Positions 15,672 to 22,471 of a DNA stretch of 22,471 nucleotides are shown piece after piece. The stretch spans positions 1 through 22,471 of the forward strand of contig CAMQOJ010000012.1 of NCBI GenBank assembly GCA_947003375.1, written 5' to 3'. How positions within the stretch are numbered: the first letter of the stretch is position 1; every line of letters begins with the position of its first letter. The position numbers and the translations under genes are program-made. The stretch comes from an uncultured Lachnospiraceae bacterium. GTDB lineage: Bacteria; Bacillota; Clostridia; Lachnospirales; Lachnospiraceae. A model generated the notes under the pieces. The model was not told the origin of the DNA. It was given only the letters and a program-made list of their open reading frames with translations, and did no database searches.

Positions 15672-17171
15672 TCATTCCGCCTCCTGCGCCCACAGGAGGG
15701 CGCATTTCACGGCACGCTTCCAGCCCTTCAGCAGCTCCCCGCGCCGCTTTTCCTCCATGGACGGGCAGAACACCTTGCCAATCTGCCAGTTTGCCCTAAT
15801 CTCCTCCTTGTCCTCCCAGTAACCCACCGCCAGGCCTGCCAGATAGGCTGCCCCCAAAGCCGTGGTCTCGATGCACTCCGGCCTGTGGACCTGGGTGTCC
15901 ACGATGTCCGCCTGGAACTGCATCAGGAAATCGTTGGCGCTGGCCCCGCCGTCCACCTTCAGTCCCCTCAGCCGGATGCCGCTGTCCTCCTCCATGGCCC
16001 GGAGCACGTCCGCGGTCTGGTAGGCGATGGACTCCAGCGTGGCCCGGATGAAATGCTCCTTCGTGCATCCCCTGGTGAGCCCCACCACTGTCCCCCTGGC
16101 GTACTGGTTCCAGTAAGGTGCCCCTAACCCCGCAAAGGCAGGCACCAGGTAGACCCCGGCGGTATCCTGCACCGCTTCGCAATACTGCTCGGACCGGGCG
16201 GCGCTTTTCAGCATGCGCATGCTGTCCCGCAGCCACTGGACGCCCGCTCCCGCCACGAACACGCTGCCCTCCAGCGCGTACTCCGGCTCCTCACAGGTCC
16301 CGGCAGCGATAGTGGTCAGCAGCCCTGACCTCGAGGCGATGGCGTCCTTTCCGGTGTTCATCAGCAGGAAGCAGCCTGTGCCATAGGTATTCTTTACCTC
16401 GCCCCGCTGGAAGCAGCACTGCCCGAACAGGGCCGCCTGCTGATCTCCTGCCGCGCCCGCAATGGGAATCCGGCCGCCCAGCACGGAAGTATCGGTATGC
16501 CCATAGACATAGCTGGAAGGCCGGACCTCAGGCAGGATTCCTGCCGGGATGCGGAAACGCTCCATAATCTCCTCATCCCAGACCAGCCTGTGGATGTCGA
16601 ACAGCATGGTGCGGGAGGCATTGGTATAATCCGTCACATGCACGGCCCCTTTGGTCAGGTTCCAGATGAGCCAGGTGTCCACCGTGCCGAAGAGCAGTTC
16701 CCCTTTTTCCGCCTTTTCCCTGGCCCCGGGCACATGCTCCAGAATCCAGGCAATCTTGGAGGCGCTGAAATAGGCGTCAGGCACCAGGCCGGTCTTCTCC
16801 CGGATTTTCTCGTCAAAGCCGTCCTCTTTCAATTCCTCAATCATGTCCGAGGTGCGGCGGCACTGCCATACAATGGCATTGTATACCGGCTCTCCGGTAT
16901 TCTTGTCCCACAAAACCGTAGTCTCCCGCTGGTTAGTAATGCCGATAGCGGCTATCTGCTCTGCGCCCACGCCTGCCATGGCCATGCACTCCGTGGCCAC
17001 CGATAGCTGGGAAGACCAGATTTCCTTGGGATTATGCTCCACCCAGCCGGGCTTGGGGTAACTCTGGGTGAACTCCTTCTGGGACATAGAGCGGATGACG
17101 CCCGCTCTGTCGAACAGAATGCACCTGGAGCTTGTGGTGCCCTGATCCAGGGCCATGATATATTTCTGCAT
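15672..17171 (-). CDS. glpK: Glycerol kinase
   Basis: A full-length FGGY-family kinase of 499 residues that makes glycerol 3-phosphate from glycerol and ATP in the cytoplasm. It begins YIMALDQGTTSSRCILFDRA and contains AAIGITNQRETTVLWDKNTG, FGTVDTWLIWNLTKG, AGAAGDQQAALFGQC, NTYGTGCFLLMNTG and the C-terminal LKVDGGASANDFLMQFQADI, all typical of GlpK. The loop before the AGAAGDQQ motif reads SSYVYGHTDTSVLGGRIPI and lacks the HFYG histidine that HPr phosphorylates in Bacillus/Enterococcus enzymes, so PTS control through that site is unlikely. ATG 17171 has AAAGGAG 8-9 nt upstream. No glpF or glpD is in view. It is 34 bp after the Rpn-type gene, suggesting co-transcription, and ends at a strong terminator. 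Confidence 0.97.
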   Translation of the reverse strand: MQKYIMALDQGTTSSRCILFDRAGVIRSMSQKEFTQSYPKPGWVEHNPKEIWSSQLSVATECMAMAGVGAEQIAAIGITNQRETTVLWDKNTGEPVYNAIVWQCRRTSDMIEELKEDGFDEKIREKTGLVPDAYFSASKIAWILEHVPGAREKAEKGELLFGTVDTWLIWNLTKGAVHVTDYTNASRTMLFDIHRLVWDEEIMERFRIPAGILPEVRPSSYVYGHTDTSVLGGRIPIAGAAGDQQAALFGQCCFQRGEVKNTYGTGCFLLMNTGKDAIASRSGLLTTIAAGTCEEPEYALEGSVFVAGAGVQWLRDSMRMLKSAARSEQYCEAVQDTAGVYLVPAFAGLGAPYWNQYARGTVVGLTRGCTKEHFIRATLESIAYQTADVLRAMEEDSGIRLRGLKVDGGASANDFLMQFQADIVDTQVHRPECIETTALGAAYLAGLAVGYWEDKEEIRANWQIGKVFCPSMEEKRRGELLKGWKRAVKCALLWAQEAE

Positions 17172-17205
17172 ATGCGCTCTCCTTTCGGAATGTCTCCTTT
17201 TCGCT

Positions 17206-18237
17206 TCAGTTACCCGCAGGCACTGCGGAATTTCCTTTCAGACGCTCCAGTTCTGCCCTCAGGGCCTCTATGACAGAGTCCTTTTCGGAGAGCTGTTCAG
17301 CCTGCTGGGCTATCCTTTCATTCTGCTGGACTATCTTGCCCTCCTGCTGGGCTATCGTCCCTTCCTGCTGGGCTATCATTCCCTCCTGCTGGGCTATCGT
17401 CCCTTCCTGCCGCGCCATCATCCTCTCCTGGCTGGCGATGATGCTTTCCCTCTCGGCGATGATGCCCGCCTGCTCATTCATGTAATTCTCCATGTCGCGC
17501 TGACAGCGGTAGTAGTCCTCTCTGGCCTCACACTGGAGGCGAATCTTATCCTCCTGGCTGAGCTTCCAGACAGTGTTCGCCGCTTTGGCGATATTTTCAT
17601 CCCTCTGTGCAATCATCTTGATCTCCTCCCATGTGCCCGCCTTGAAGAACGCTGCCCAGCAGTCTATGCGGTGCTGCCGGTCTTTCTTAGTGGCTAAGTC
17701 TATGTGAGTCAAGTCTACCACAGAAAGCTGCAGTTTGTCACTATATACCATATGATTTTTTACATTCATGAACTGGTAGGTGGCATAGAACTCCGGGTAT
17801 TCTCGGAACAGGGTGAAGTCCAGCAGCCCTATATGGACCACCGGCTTCACCATCTGATACCCCTCTCCGGGGTTCAGGTTGTCAAAGGCCCGGCAGAGAT
17901 AGCTCAGAGAGCGCTCCGGCCAGTTATGCTGGTTGATGACCTGCAGCTCGAGATTGATGATAGCGCGGTCGTCCAGCAGTACCTTGATGTCCAGGACGAA
18001 ATCTTTGTCCCCGATGGACGCGCCCGGTTCAATGGGATTGATGACTACTGCCGATTTCACCTGTTCCGCGTCCATCTTCAGCAAAGCGCAGATAAATCCT
18101 TTCAGCGCTTCATTGTCATCCTGAAAAAGCGCATGAAACAGGTAGTCGTTGGTCATGCGGATGGCCACAGGCCCTTTAGCCATACTCAAAAAATCCGGGC
18201 GGCCCACTCCGTCCGTTGCTACATTCATTTTGTTCAT
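17206..18237 (-). CDS. Rpn-family recombination-promoting nuclease (PD-(D/E)XK, transposase_31-like)
   Basis: A 343-residue protein. The N-terminal 220 residues match the PDDEXK_2/Rpn family: RMTNDYLFHALFQDDNEALK, then the nuclease core DKDFVLDIKVLLDD followed by INLELQVINQHNW (Asp83, Glu97 and Gln99 as likely catalytic residues), and later REYPEFYATYQFMNVKNH. A helical linker follows. Residues about 257-312 hold 7-residue repeats of the IAQQEGT type, a predicted coiled coil. Rpn proteins of E. coli are DNA endonucleases that promote RecA-independent recombination. ATG 18237 was chosen because AAAGGA lies 8 nt upstream; an earlier in-frame ATG at 18315 has no ribosome site and would add residues encoded over the 18311-18326 palindrome. 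The gene has its own promoter and leads into glpK. Confidence 0.88.
   Translation of the reverse strand: MNKMNVATDGVGRPDFLSMAKGPVAIRMTNDYLFHALFQDDNEALKGFICALLKMDAEQVKSAVVINPIEPGASIGDKDFVLDIKVLLDDRAIINLELQVINQHNWPERSLSYLCRAFDNLNPGEGYQMVKPVVHIGLLDFTLFREYPEFYATYQFMNVKNHMVYSDKLQLSVVDLTHIDLATKKDRQHRIDCWAAFFKAGTWEEIKMIAQRDENIAKAANTVWKLSQEDKIRLQCEAREDYYRCQRDMENYMNEQAGIIAERESIIASQERMMARQEGTIAQQEGMIAQQEGTIAQQEGKIVQQNERIAQQAEQLSEKDSVIEALRAELERLKGNSAVPAGN
17301..17468. repeat. 21-bp in-frame tandem repeat inside the Rpn-family gene
   Basis: Eight units of 21 bp run head to tail. The five at 17301-17405 are nearly identical (CCTGCTGGGCTATCGTCCCTT type); the three at 17406-17468 have diverged. Each encodes seven residues, such as GTIAQQE, in the coiled-coil region. 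The unit length keeps the frame when copies are gained or lost. Confidence 0.9.
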
Positions 18238-18298
18238 AAGCGAGTTCCTTTCCTGAATACAGTATGATATGCAGAAAAACAGATAATAGCGATGCCTC

Positions 18299-18326
18299 AA
18301 ACATGTTTTCGACATGCAATCATGTC
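18299..18326. promoter_or_regulatory. Two palindromes at the Rpn transcription start (operator-like)
   Basis: AAACATGTTT (18299-18308) is a perfect 10-bp palindrome. GACATG and CATGTC (18311-18316 and 18321-18326) form a perfect inverted repeat around CAAT. Both lie just downstream of the predicted start of the Rpn transcript, a usual place for a repressor. The cognate protein is not known. Confidence 0.45.
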
Positions 18327-18333
18327 TTACCTA

Positions 18334-18362
18334 AATATATAGCATGGTTTGCAAAATGTAAA
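18334..18362 (-). promoter_or_regulatory. Probable promoter of the Rpn-glpK transcript
   Basis: On the minus strand, TTTACA (18362-18357), a 17-bp spacer and TATATT (18339-18334). The start near 18327 gives a 90-nt leader with the palindromes at 18299-18326. The surrounding 200 bp are markedly more AT-rich than the genes. Confidence 0.65.
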
Positions 18363-18418
18363 GGGAGACCGGATGACATGGATGTAGAAAAATAAAAGGA
18401 CGAAAAATCGTAAAAAGC

Positions 18419-18482
18419 AAAAAACATACAATATATTGTGCCTGAAAGCAAAATTCAGCTCCTGTGCACAATATATTGTATG
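18419..18482 (-). terminator. Terminator of the ABC importer operon with self-palindromic arms
   Basis: On the minus strand, CATACAATATATTGTGC (18482-18466) pairs perfectly over 17 bp with GCACAATATATTGTATG (18441-18425), and TTTTTT (18424-18419) follows. Inside the loop CTGAA pairs with TTCAG. Each arm contains the 12-bp palindrome ACAATATATTGT (18428-18439 and 18468-18479), exactly 40 bp apart. It stands 77 nt after the binding-protein stop and closes the operon before the Rpn promoter. Confidence 0.85.
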
Positions 18483-18495
18483 GATATTTTTACTT

Positions 18496-18543
18496 GAGCC
18501 CCCGAGGCGCGCGGACACTAACTGCCGTTATGTCCTCCGGCTC
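18496..18543. repeat. Nested imperfect palindrome just after the binding-protein gene
   Basis: GAGCC (18496-18500) pairs with GGCTC (18539-18543). Inside it GGAC (18513-18516) pairs with GTCC (18532-18535), and TAAC (18519-18522) with GTTA (18527-18530) around TGCC. The unpaired side holds GC-rich GAGGCGCGC. It resembles a REP-type element or a structured 3' end, but no second copy is in this window. Confidence 0.5.
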
Positions 18544-18558
18544 ACTTGCAGAGCCTTG

Positions 18559-20355
18559 TTAATTAAAAGACTTAACAGTCTCTTTCGCTTTCTCGAACTT
18601 CTCCTGCTGCTCCGCCAGGGCCTCCTCATAGCCCATCGCCTTTACATCGCTGATCATCTTCTCCTTCTGTGCCGCAAAGGCTGCTTCATCCGCACAGGTG
18701 ATGATCTTCGCGATATTGGCCTGGAAATACTCGTCTGCCTTGTTGAAAATCTTCGCGGATTCATCGGAGACGGATTCCATCAGCCTGCCGGTCTTCACGT
18801 TTTCGGACAATGTCTTGAATCTGCCGTCCTCCACCATCTGCACATAGGCCTCGCCGGGATACTGGGCTTTTCCATCCGTGTAATAAGCGCTGAAGTCCTT
18901 CTCCGCAGGCTTTATGTTCTGTAGATTGTACTCCTTGGACAATGTCAGATCCAGCGGATAGCCGTCTGCTGCCGGATTGGTGGCAGTCTGGGAAGTCAGC
19001 CAGTTATATACGCCGAGCCCTCTTGTCTTCACATACCCGGGTTCCACCGTGTCGCCGCTCAGGAAATTCTCCAGGCGGGTGCCGATCAGCTGGGGAACAC
19101 CGTCCACCACATCCCAGTCCTCACCGGGGATGCCGGAACGTACCAGCCTGGCTCCTTCATCGGAATTCAGATAGTCGAACAGCTCCATGGCTTTTTCAGG
19201 GTGCTCACAGTTCGCGCTGATGACCAGTGCGTTGGTTGTCATGTATCCCAGGCTGCTCTCAATTGGATATATCTGCGCGATGTAGGGGAAAGGGCCCGGC
19301 AGCATGAACATGCCGGCATCCTCGCCGCAGACTTCCGTGTCAGGCTGGCACCAGTTATATGCCGCCACCAGCACTTCGCCGTTCTTGATCTTCGCGTCAT
19401 ATTGCTCCGCTTTCATGGTGAAAGCCTCCGGATCCATGATGCCCATGCGGTAAGCCTTGTTGAAGAAGGCCAGAGCTCTCCAGAACACGCCGTCCTCATC
19501 CAGGAACTCATCCTCCAACAAATCGTTCACCTGATCGTAGAGCTGGTTGTTGTCAAGGTTGGTGTAGCCGAAGTTGAAAGGGTAACTGATTTTGTAAGGC
19601 CACAGACCCCAGTCAATCCATCCCGACAGGGCATACACCTTCTTGCCGTCAGCAGTGGTGGGATGGGCCTCTACCATCCGCTTAAGCACGTCAAGGTATT
19701 CATCCTCGGTATTGATTTCCGGATAGCCCAGCTCCTTATAGTAATCCCATCTGGTGAAGAATCCGACGAAGCCGTTCTTGTTGGGACTTTCCGGATTGGC
19801 GATTTGCACTTCCGTGGGCAGGAAGTATGTGGTTCCCTGCCCCACCACCTCCTTGGAATATTTCAGGGCCTCCGGCAGCTTTGCCTTCAGATTGTCCCCA
19901 TTGTTCTCCAGCCACTCGTCCATGGCCCACAGGGCTCCTGCGTCAATCAGGTTCTGCACCATCTCCGGCGCTTCATGCAGCATGACGATGTCCGGCAGAT
20001 CGCCGCCTGCCGCCATGACCTTCAGACGGTCGTTGGATACCTGTGTATACTCCAGCACGATTCCCAGCTCGTCCTTGATATATCGACCGATAGGGTCATC
20101 CGTGGAGACACCGTCCGTGCCTCCCATGGAACCCAGCACGGTAAGGGTGATTACCTCATCGTCCCCTTTTGTCTCCTGTCCGCCTTGTTCACTCTGCTCG
20201 CCCCCGCTGGCATCCGAAGCTTCTTCCGCACTGCCGCCGCTTTCAGCGCTTCCTCCTCCGCTGCCGCTGTCATTCCCGCAGGCGCTCACGCCTACCAGCA
20301 GCGCTGCCGCCAAAGCCAGTGCCATCGTTTTTTTCCACAAGCTCTGTCTCTTCAT
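18559..20355 (-). CDS. Sugar ABC transporter lipoprotein substrate-binding protein
   Basis: A 598-residue lipoprotein. The signal peptide MKRQSLWKKTMALALAAALL ends in the lipobox VSAC with lipidated Cys26. A Ser/Gly/Glu-rich tether of about 45 residues follows, then the solute-binding fold (VITLTVLGSMGGTDGVSTDD, ISANCEHPEKAMELFDYLNS). Length and order suit the large LplA/YtcQ-type binding proteins of Firmicutes, which capture oligosaccharides or their derivatives. ATG 20355 has AAAGGAGG 8 nt upstream. It is the last of three genes, 53 bp after the second permease, and is followed by the terminator at 18419-18482. The ligand cannot be predicted from sequence alone. Confidence 0.93.
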   Translation of the reverse strand: MKRQSLWKKTMALALAAALLVGVSACGNDSGSGGGSAESGGSAEEASDASGGEQSEQGGQETKGDDEVITLTVLGSMGGTDGVSTDDPIGRYIKDELGIVLEYTQVSNDRLKVMAAGGDLPDIVMLHEAPEMVQNLIDAGALWAMDEWLENNGDNLKAKLPEALKYSKEVVGQGTTYFLPTEVQIANPESPNKNGFVGFFTRWDYYKELGYPEINTEDEYLDVLKRMVEAHPTTADGKKVYALSGWIDWGLWPYKISYPFNFGYTNLDNNQLYDQVNDLLEDEFLDEDGVFWRALAFFNKAYRMGIMDPEAFTMKAEQYDAKIKNGEVLVAAYNWCQPDTEVCGEDAGMFMLPGPFPYIAQIYPIESSLGYMTTNALVISANCEHPEKAMELFDYLNSDEGARLVRSGIPGEDWDVVDGVPQLIGTRLENFLSGDTVEPGYVKTRGLGVYNWLTSQTATNPAADGYPLDLTLSKEYNLQNIKPAEKDFSAYYTDGKAQYPGEAYVQMVEDGRFKTLSENVKTGRLMESVSDESAKIFNKADEYFQANIAKIITCADEAAFAAQKEKMISDVKAMGYEEALAEQQEKFEKAKETVKSFN

Positions 20356-20408
20356 TTCGCATCCTCCTTTTTTCTTCCAGTTCCACTATTGCTACTATAA
20401 AAAGGTCA

Positions 20409-21311
20409 TTACCCCTTTACAGCCCCCATCATGACTCCCTTTACGAAATACTTCTGCAGGAAAGGATATACCATCATCACCGGCAGCACCGCCACGATAG
20501 TGGTAGCCATCTTTATGGTCTCGGCTGACAGAGCCACTGCCCCCGGTGCCTGTACCAGGCCCTGTTTCATGCTGTCAGCCAGAACCTGGGCCTGGTTGAT
20601 GCAGTTGTACAATAGCAGCTGTACTGTCTGCAGCTTCGGGCTCTGGGCCAGCAGATAGTTGTCCTGCCAGGAATTCCATGCCCCTACGGACGCGTACACC
20701 GCCACTGTGGCGATGATAGGCTTGGACAGGGGCAGTATGATTCTGGCATAGACCCTGAAGAATCCCGCTCCGTCCATTCTGGCGGACTCCTCCAGAGAGG
20801 CGGGAATCTGCTCGATAAAGGTTTTTATCAAAATCACATAGTAGGCATTTAGGATGCCCGGTATGATATAGAGCAGATAGGAATTGTTGAGATGATAGCT
20901 TTTCATAGTAATATAATATGGAACAAGTCCGGCTCCAAGATACATAGTAATGATTACGAATCTGTAGATGAATTTTCTGGCAATCATGTCCCTCTGGGTC
21001 ACCAGGTAGGCAAACAGTGAAGAGCCCAGCAGGCAGAGCACCGTATTGATCAGCGTCCTTGAGGTGGAAATCAGGAACGCATGCCCGAAATTCGTGTTCT
21101 CCATAATCCATTGGTATGCGTATAGGGTGAAGCCCTTGGGCAGCAACCACACCCCCCGGGACGCCTGGGCGGGATCCGAAAGGGAATAGATAATCAGATA
21201 CCAGAAAGGATACATGCAGAGGAATACTGCCAGTGCCATGCAGAGGAAGTTCACCACCTGCAATGCTCTCTCCTGTCCCGAAACTTTGATTGTACTTTTA
21301 TTGTGCCTCAT
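20409..21311 (-). CDS. Carbohydrate ABC transporter permease (LplC/YtcP type)
   Basis: A 300-residue inner-membrane permease with about six hydrophobic helices. The EAA loop that contacts the ATPase reads ASLEESARMDGAGFFRVYAR followed by IILPLSKP. Its start (ALAVFLCMYPFWYLIIYSLS, then SDPAQASRGVWLLPKGFTLY) and its end (YPFLQKYFVKGVMMGAVKG) are typical of the LplC/YtcP branch of CUT1 sugar importers. It pairs with the permease at 21375-22322 to form the channel. ATG 21311 is preceded by GGGGG at about 7 nt. The gene lies 63 bp after the first permease. No ATPase gene is present, so a shared MsmK/MsmX-like ATPase encoded elsewhere is expected. Confidence 0.95.
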   Translation of the reverse strand: MRHNKSTIKVSGQERALQVVNFLCMALAVFLCMYPFWYLIIYSLSDPAQASRGVWLLPKGFTLYAYQWIMENTNFGHAFLISTSRTLINTVLCLLGSSLFAYLVTQRDMIARKFIYRFVIITMYLGAGLVPYYITMKSYHLNNSYLLYIIPGILNAYYVILIKTFIEQIPASLEESARMDGAGFFRVYARIILPLSKPIIATVAVYASVGAWNSWQDNYLLAQSPKLQTVQLLLYNCINQAQVLADSMKQGLVQAPGAVALSAETIKMATTIVAVLPVMMVYPFLQKYFVKGVMMGAVKG

Positions 21312-21374
21312 GTTTTTACCCCCGTATGCTTCATCGTAAACAATTGGTGCAAGACCCCCGGTGCAATCTGCGCA

Positions 21375-22322
21375 CTAAACTATGGCGTCTCCCCTAATCT
21401 TCCTTGACAGTCCGTTAGCTGTGAACAAAAGGGCTATGCTCAGAAGCGACTTCAGCATCCCCAGCGTGATGGAATAGGGATAGTCATTGATGATGAATCC
21501 TACTTTATACACATAATAATCCAGCACCTCAATCCGGTCTGCCACCAGCGGATTATAGAACATGAAATACTGGTCGAAGCCATTGGTGAGGATATTGCTC
21601 ACCGCCAGCAGGAACATGACCACGTAGGTGGGCAGGATGCCCGGCACCGTGATATGCCAGATTGTCTGAAGCTTGTCCGCACCGTCCACCCTGGCCGCAT
21701 CGAAAAGCTCCGAGTCTATCCCTACGATGGCTGCGATGTAGATGATGGCCGACCAGCCGAAAGATTTCCAGATGCCCAGAAACCACTGCAGGAGCCATAC
21801 CTTGTCCACATCCCCCAGGATGCCCGTGGGCGACGGCTCAATCCCGAACTGCCGCAGCACTGTGCTCACAAATCCGTTCACGGAGAAAAAGGCAAAGGCG
21901 ATGCCGTACACAGTGATCCAGCTAATGAAGTTCGGCAGCGTGGTAGTGGTCTGCACAAATTTCTTGAAATGCTTTCCCTTTATCTCATTGAACAGGATAG
22001 CGAACACCACCGGCAGGGGCGTGGTTAAAAGGCCCAGGCCGCTCATCACCAGGGTATTGCGCAGAACCCGCATCACCTCGGAGCGCTCATTATACAGTTT
22101 CTTGAAATTGTCCAGTCCTACGAAGACCATGTTCCCGAAATCCAGGAACCTCTGTCCCAGCTTGTAATCGAATACGGAATACAGCCATCCTATCAACGGC
22201 ACATAGTTCATTGCGAATATATAGATTACAAAGGGAACCGCTAAAAACGTATATTTCAGCCCTCTGACCCTCCGCCTGCCTAGATGCCTCACCAGCAAAC
22301 TTTCCTCTCCTCTGCCCTGCAT
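21375..22322 (-). CDS. Carbohydrate ABC transporter permease (LplB type)
   Basis: A 315-residue permease, the first gene of the importer operon. After a basic N-terminus (LVRHLGRRRVRGLKYTF) come about six hydrophobic helices, the LplB-like MNYVPLIGWLYSVFDYKLG and VGLDNFKKLYN, and the EAA loop DSELFDAARVDGADKLQTIW followed by HITVPGILP. With the second permease it forms the membrane channel for a sugar or oligosaccharide. ATG 22322 is preceded by GGAG and GGGG within 12 nt. The upstream region carries a -10 box (22383-22378) and a terminator hairpin belonging to the preceding gene. Confidence 0.95.
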   Translation of the reverse strand: MQGRGEESLLVRHLGRRRVRGLKYTFLAVPFVIYIFAMNYVPLIGWLYSVFDYKLGQRFLDFGNMVFVGLDNFKKLYNERSEVMRVLRNTLVMSGLGLLTTPLPVVFAILFNEIKGKHFKKFVQTTTTLPNFISWITVYGIAFAFFSVNGFVSTVLRQFGIEPSPTGILGDVDKVWLLQWFLGIWKSFGWSAIIYIAAIVGIDSELFDAARVDGADKLQTIWHITVPGILPTYVVMFLLAVSNILTNGFDQYFMFYNPLVADRIEVLDYYVYKVGFIINDYPYSITLGMLKSLLSIALLFTANGLSRKIRGDAIV

Positions 22323-22377
22323 CTTCCCCGCTCCCCCTTTTCCTGCATCCAGTTTTCACCTGCGTTTCATAGCTGTC

Positions 22378-22406
22378 ATTATAATAAAAATCGGAGAAAG
22401 GTTCCA
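22378..22406 (-). promoter_or_regulatory. Candidate promoter of the ABC importer operon overlapping a hairpin
   Basis: On the minus strand, a perfect TATAAT (22383-22378) has only a poor -35 match, TGGAAC (22406-22401), at 17 bp, and this falls in the loop of the hairpin at 22386-22426. The weak -35 suggests that an activator is needed. The leader to ATG 22322 is about 50 nt. Confidence 0.55.
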
Positions 22407-22426
22407 TTCCCTATTCTCCGATTTTT
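22386..22426 (-). terminator. Perfect 13-bp hairpin upstream of the importer operon
   Basis: AAAAATCGGAGAA (22386-22398) and TTCTCCGATTTTT (22414-22426) are perfect inverted copies around a 15-nt loop, with A5/T5 at both ends. It can terminate in either direction and probably ends a gene that enters from the right edge. The last 45 bases hold at most the final codons of that gene; on the minus strand, short frames end at stops near 22453-22460, but none can be assigned. Confidence 0.75.
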
Positions 22427-22471
22427 GTCCAAATCTTCTTCTTTTTTCATTTTTTCAAAGATATATTTGTA

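Noticed and set aside
17301..17468. CRISPR array
   Set aside because: The repeats are contiguous 21-bp units with no spacers, and they lie in frame within a coding region.
18238..18558. Insertion sequence remnant or MITE around the Rpn upstream region
   Set aside because: The 17-bp inverted repeat is fully explained as a T-tailed terminator, and no target-site duplication flanks it.
22321..22375. A catabolite-response (cre) site before the importer operon
   Set aside because: ATGAAACGCAGGTG-like sequence breaks the consensus at the central CG, so the match is not better than chance.

Overview
The window looks like the chromosome of a GC-rich Clostridia member, most likely Lachnospiraceae. 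The evidence is the CIRCE-controlled hrcA-grpE-dnaK-dnaJ order, a DUF6465-type protein with a Lys/Ala/Pro-rich tail, an LplB/LplC-type sugar importer with no ATPase gene, an ECF sigma factor paired with an RsgI-like anti-sigma protein, and purine-rich AGGAGG-type ribosome binding sites. Species cannot be told from the sequence alone. Every recognised gene is on the minus strand except one oxidoreductase (2455-3753).

Layout, left to right. 1-1389: the first 463 codons of an O-antigen ligase/polymerase-like membrane protein that runs off the left edge. 1435-3753: an AraC-type regulator and a Gfo/Idh/MocA oxidoreductase, divergently transcribed from about 200 bp that carries a good promoter for each. 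3771-6011: a three-gene unit read leftwards, consisting of a secreted Cys/His/Gly-rich protein, an ECF sigma factor and an RsgI-like membrane anti-sigma protein. It is preceded by an ECF-looking promoter and has a hairpin between the first two genes. 6030-11303: dnaJ, dnaK, grpE and hrcA behind a sigma-A promoter and a perfect CIRCE operator, with stem-loops between grpE and dnaK and between dnaK and dnaJ. 11355-12013: a DUF6465-like gene with its own promoter and terminator. 12223-15554: undecaprenyl-diphosphatase (uppP), a patatin-like phospholipase and a PLP aminotransferase, probably one leftward transcript. 15557-18362: glpK downstream of an Rpn-family (PD-(D/E)XK) gene with a 21-bp in-frame tandem repeat. 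18419-22426: a carbohydrate ABC importer (two permeases and a lipoprotein binding protein), closed by a hairpin terminator whose arms are themselves palindromes.

The genes fall into a heat-shock chaperone operon, cell-envelope functions (lipid carrier recycling, polysaccharide ligation/polymerisation, the ECF/RsgI unit) and carbohydrate uptake or metabolism (ABC importer, oxidoreductase, glycerol kinase). The least familiar part is the ECF/RsgI unit. Its secreted first gene and the C-terminal tail of its anti-sigma protein are both rich in His and Gly, which suggests, without proof, an envelope or metal-related signal. No rRNA, tRNA, CRISPR array, insertion sequence or prophage was seen. Promoter and terminator calls come from reading motifs by eye.
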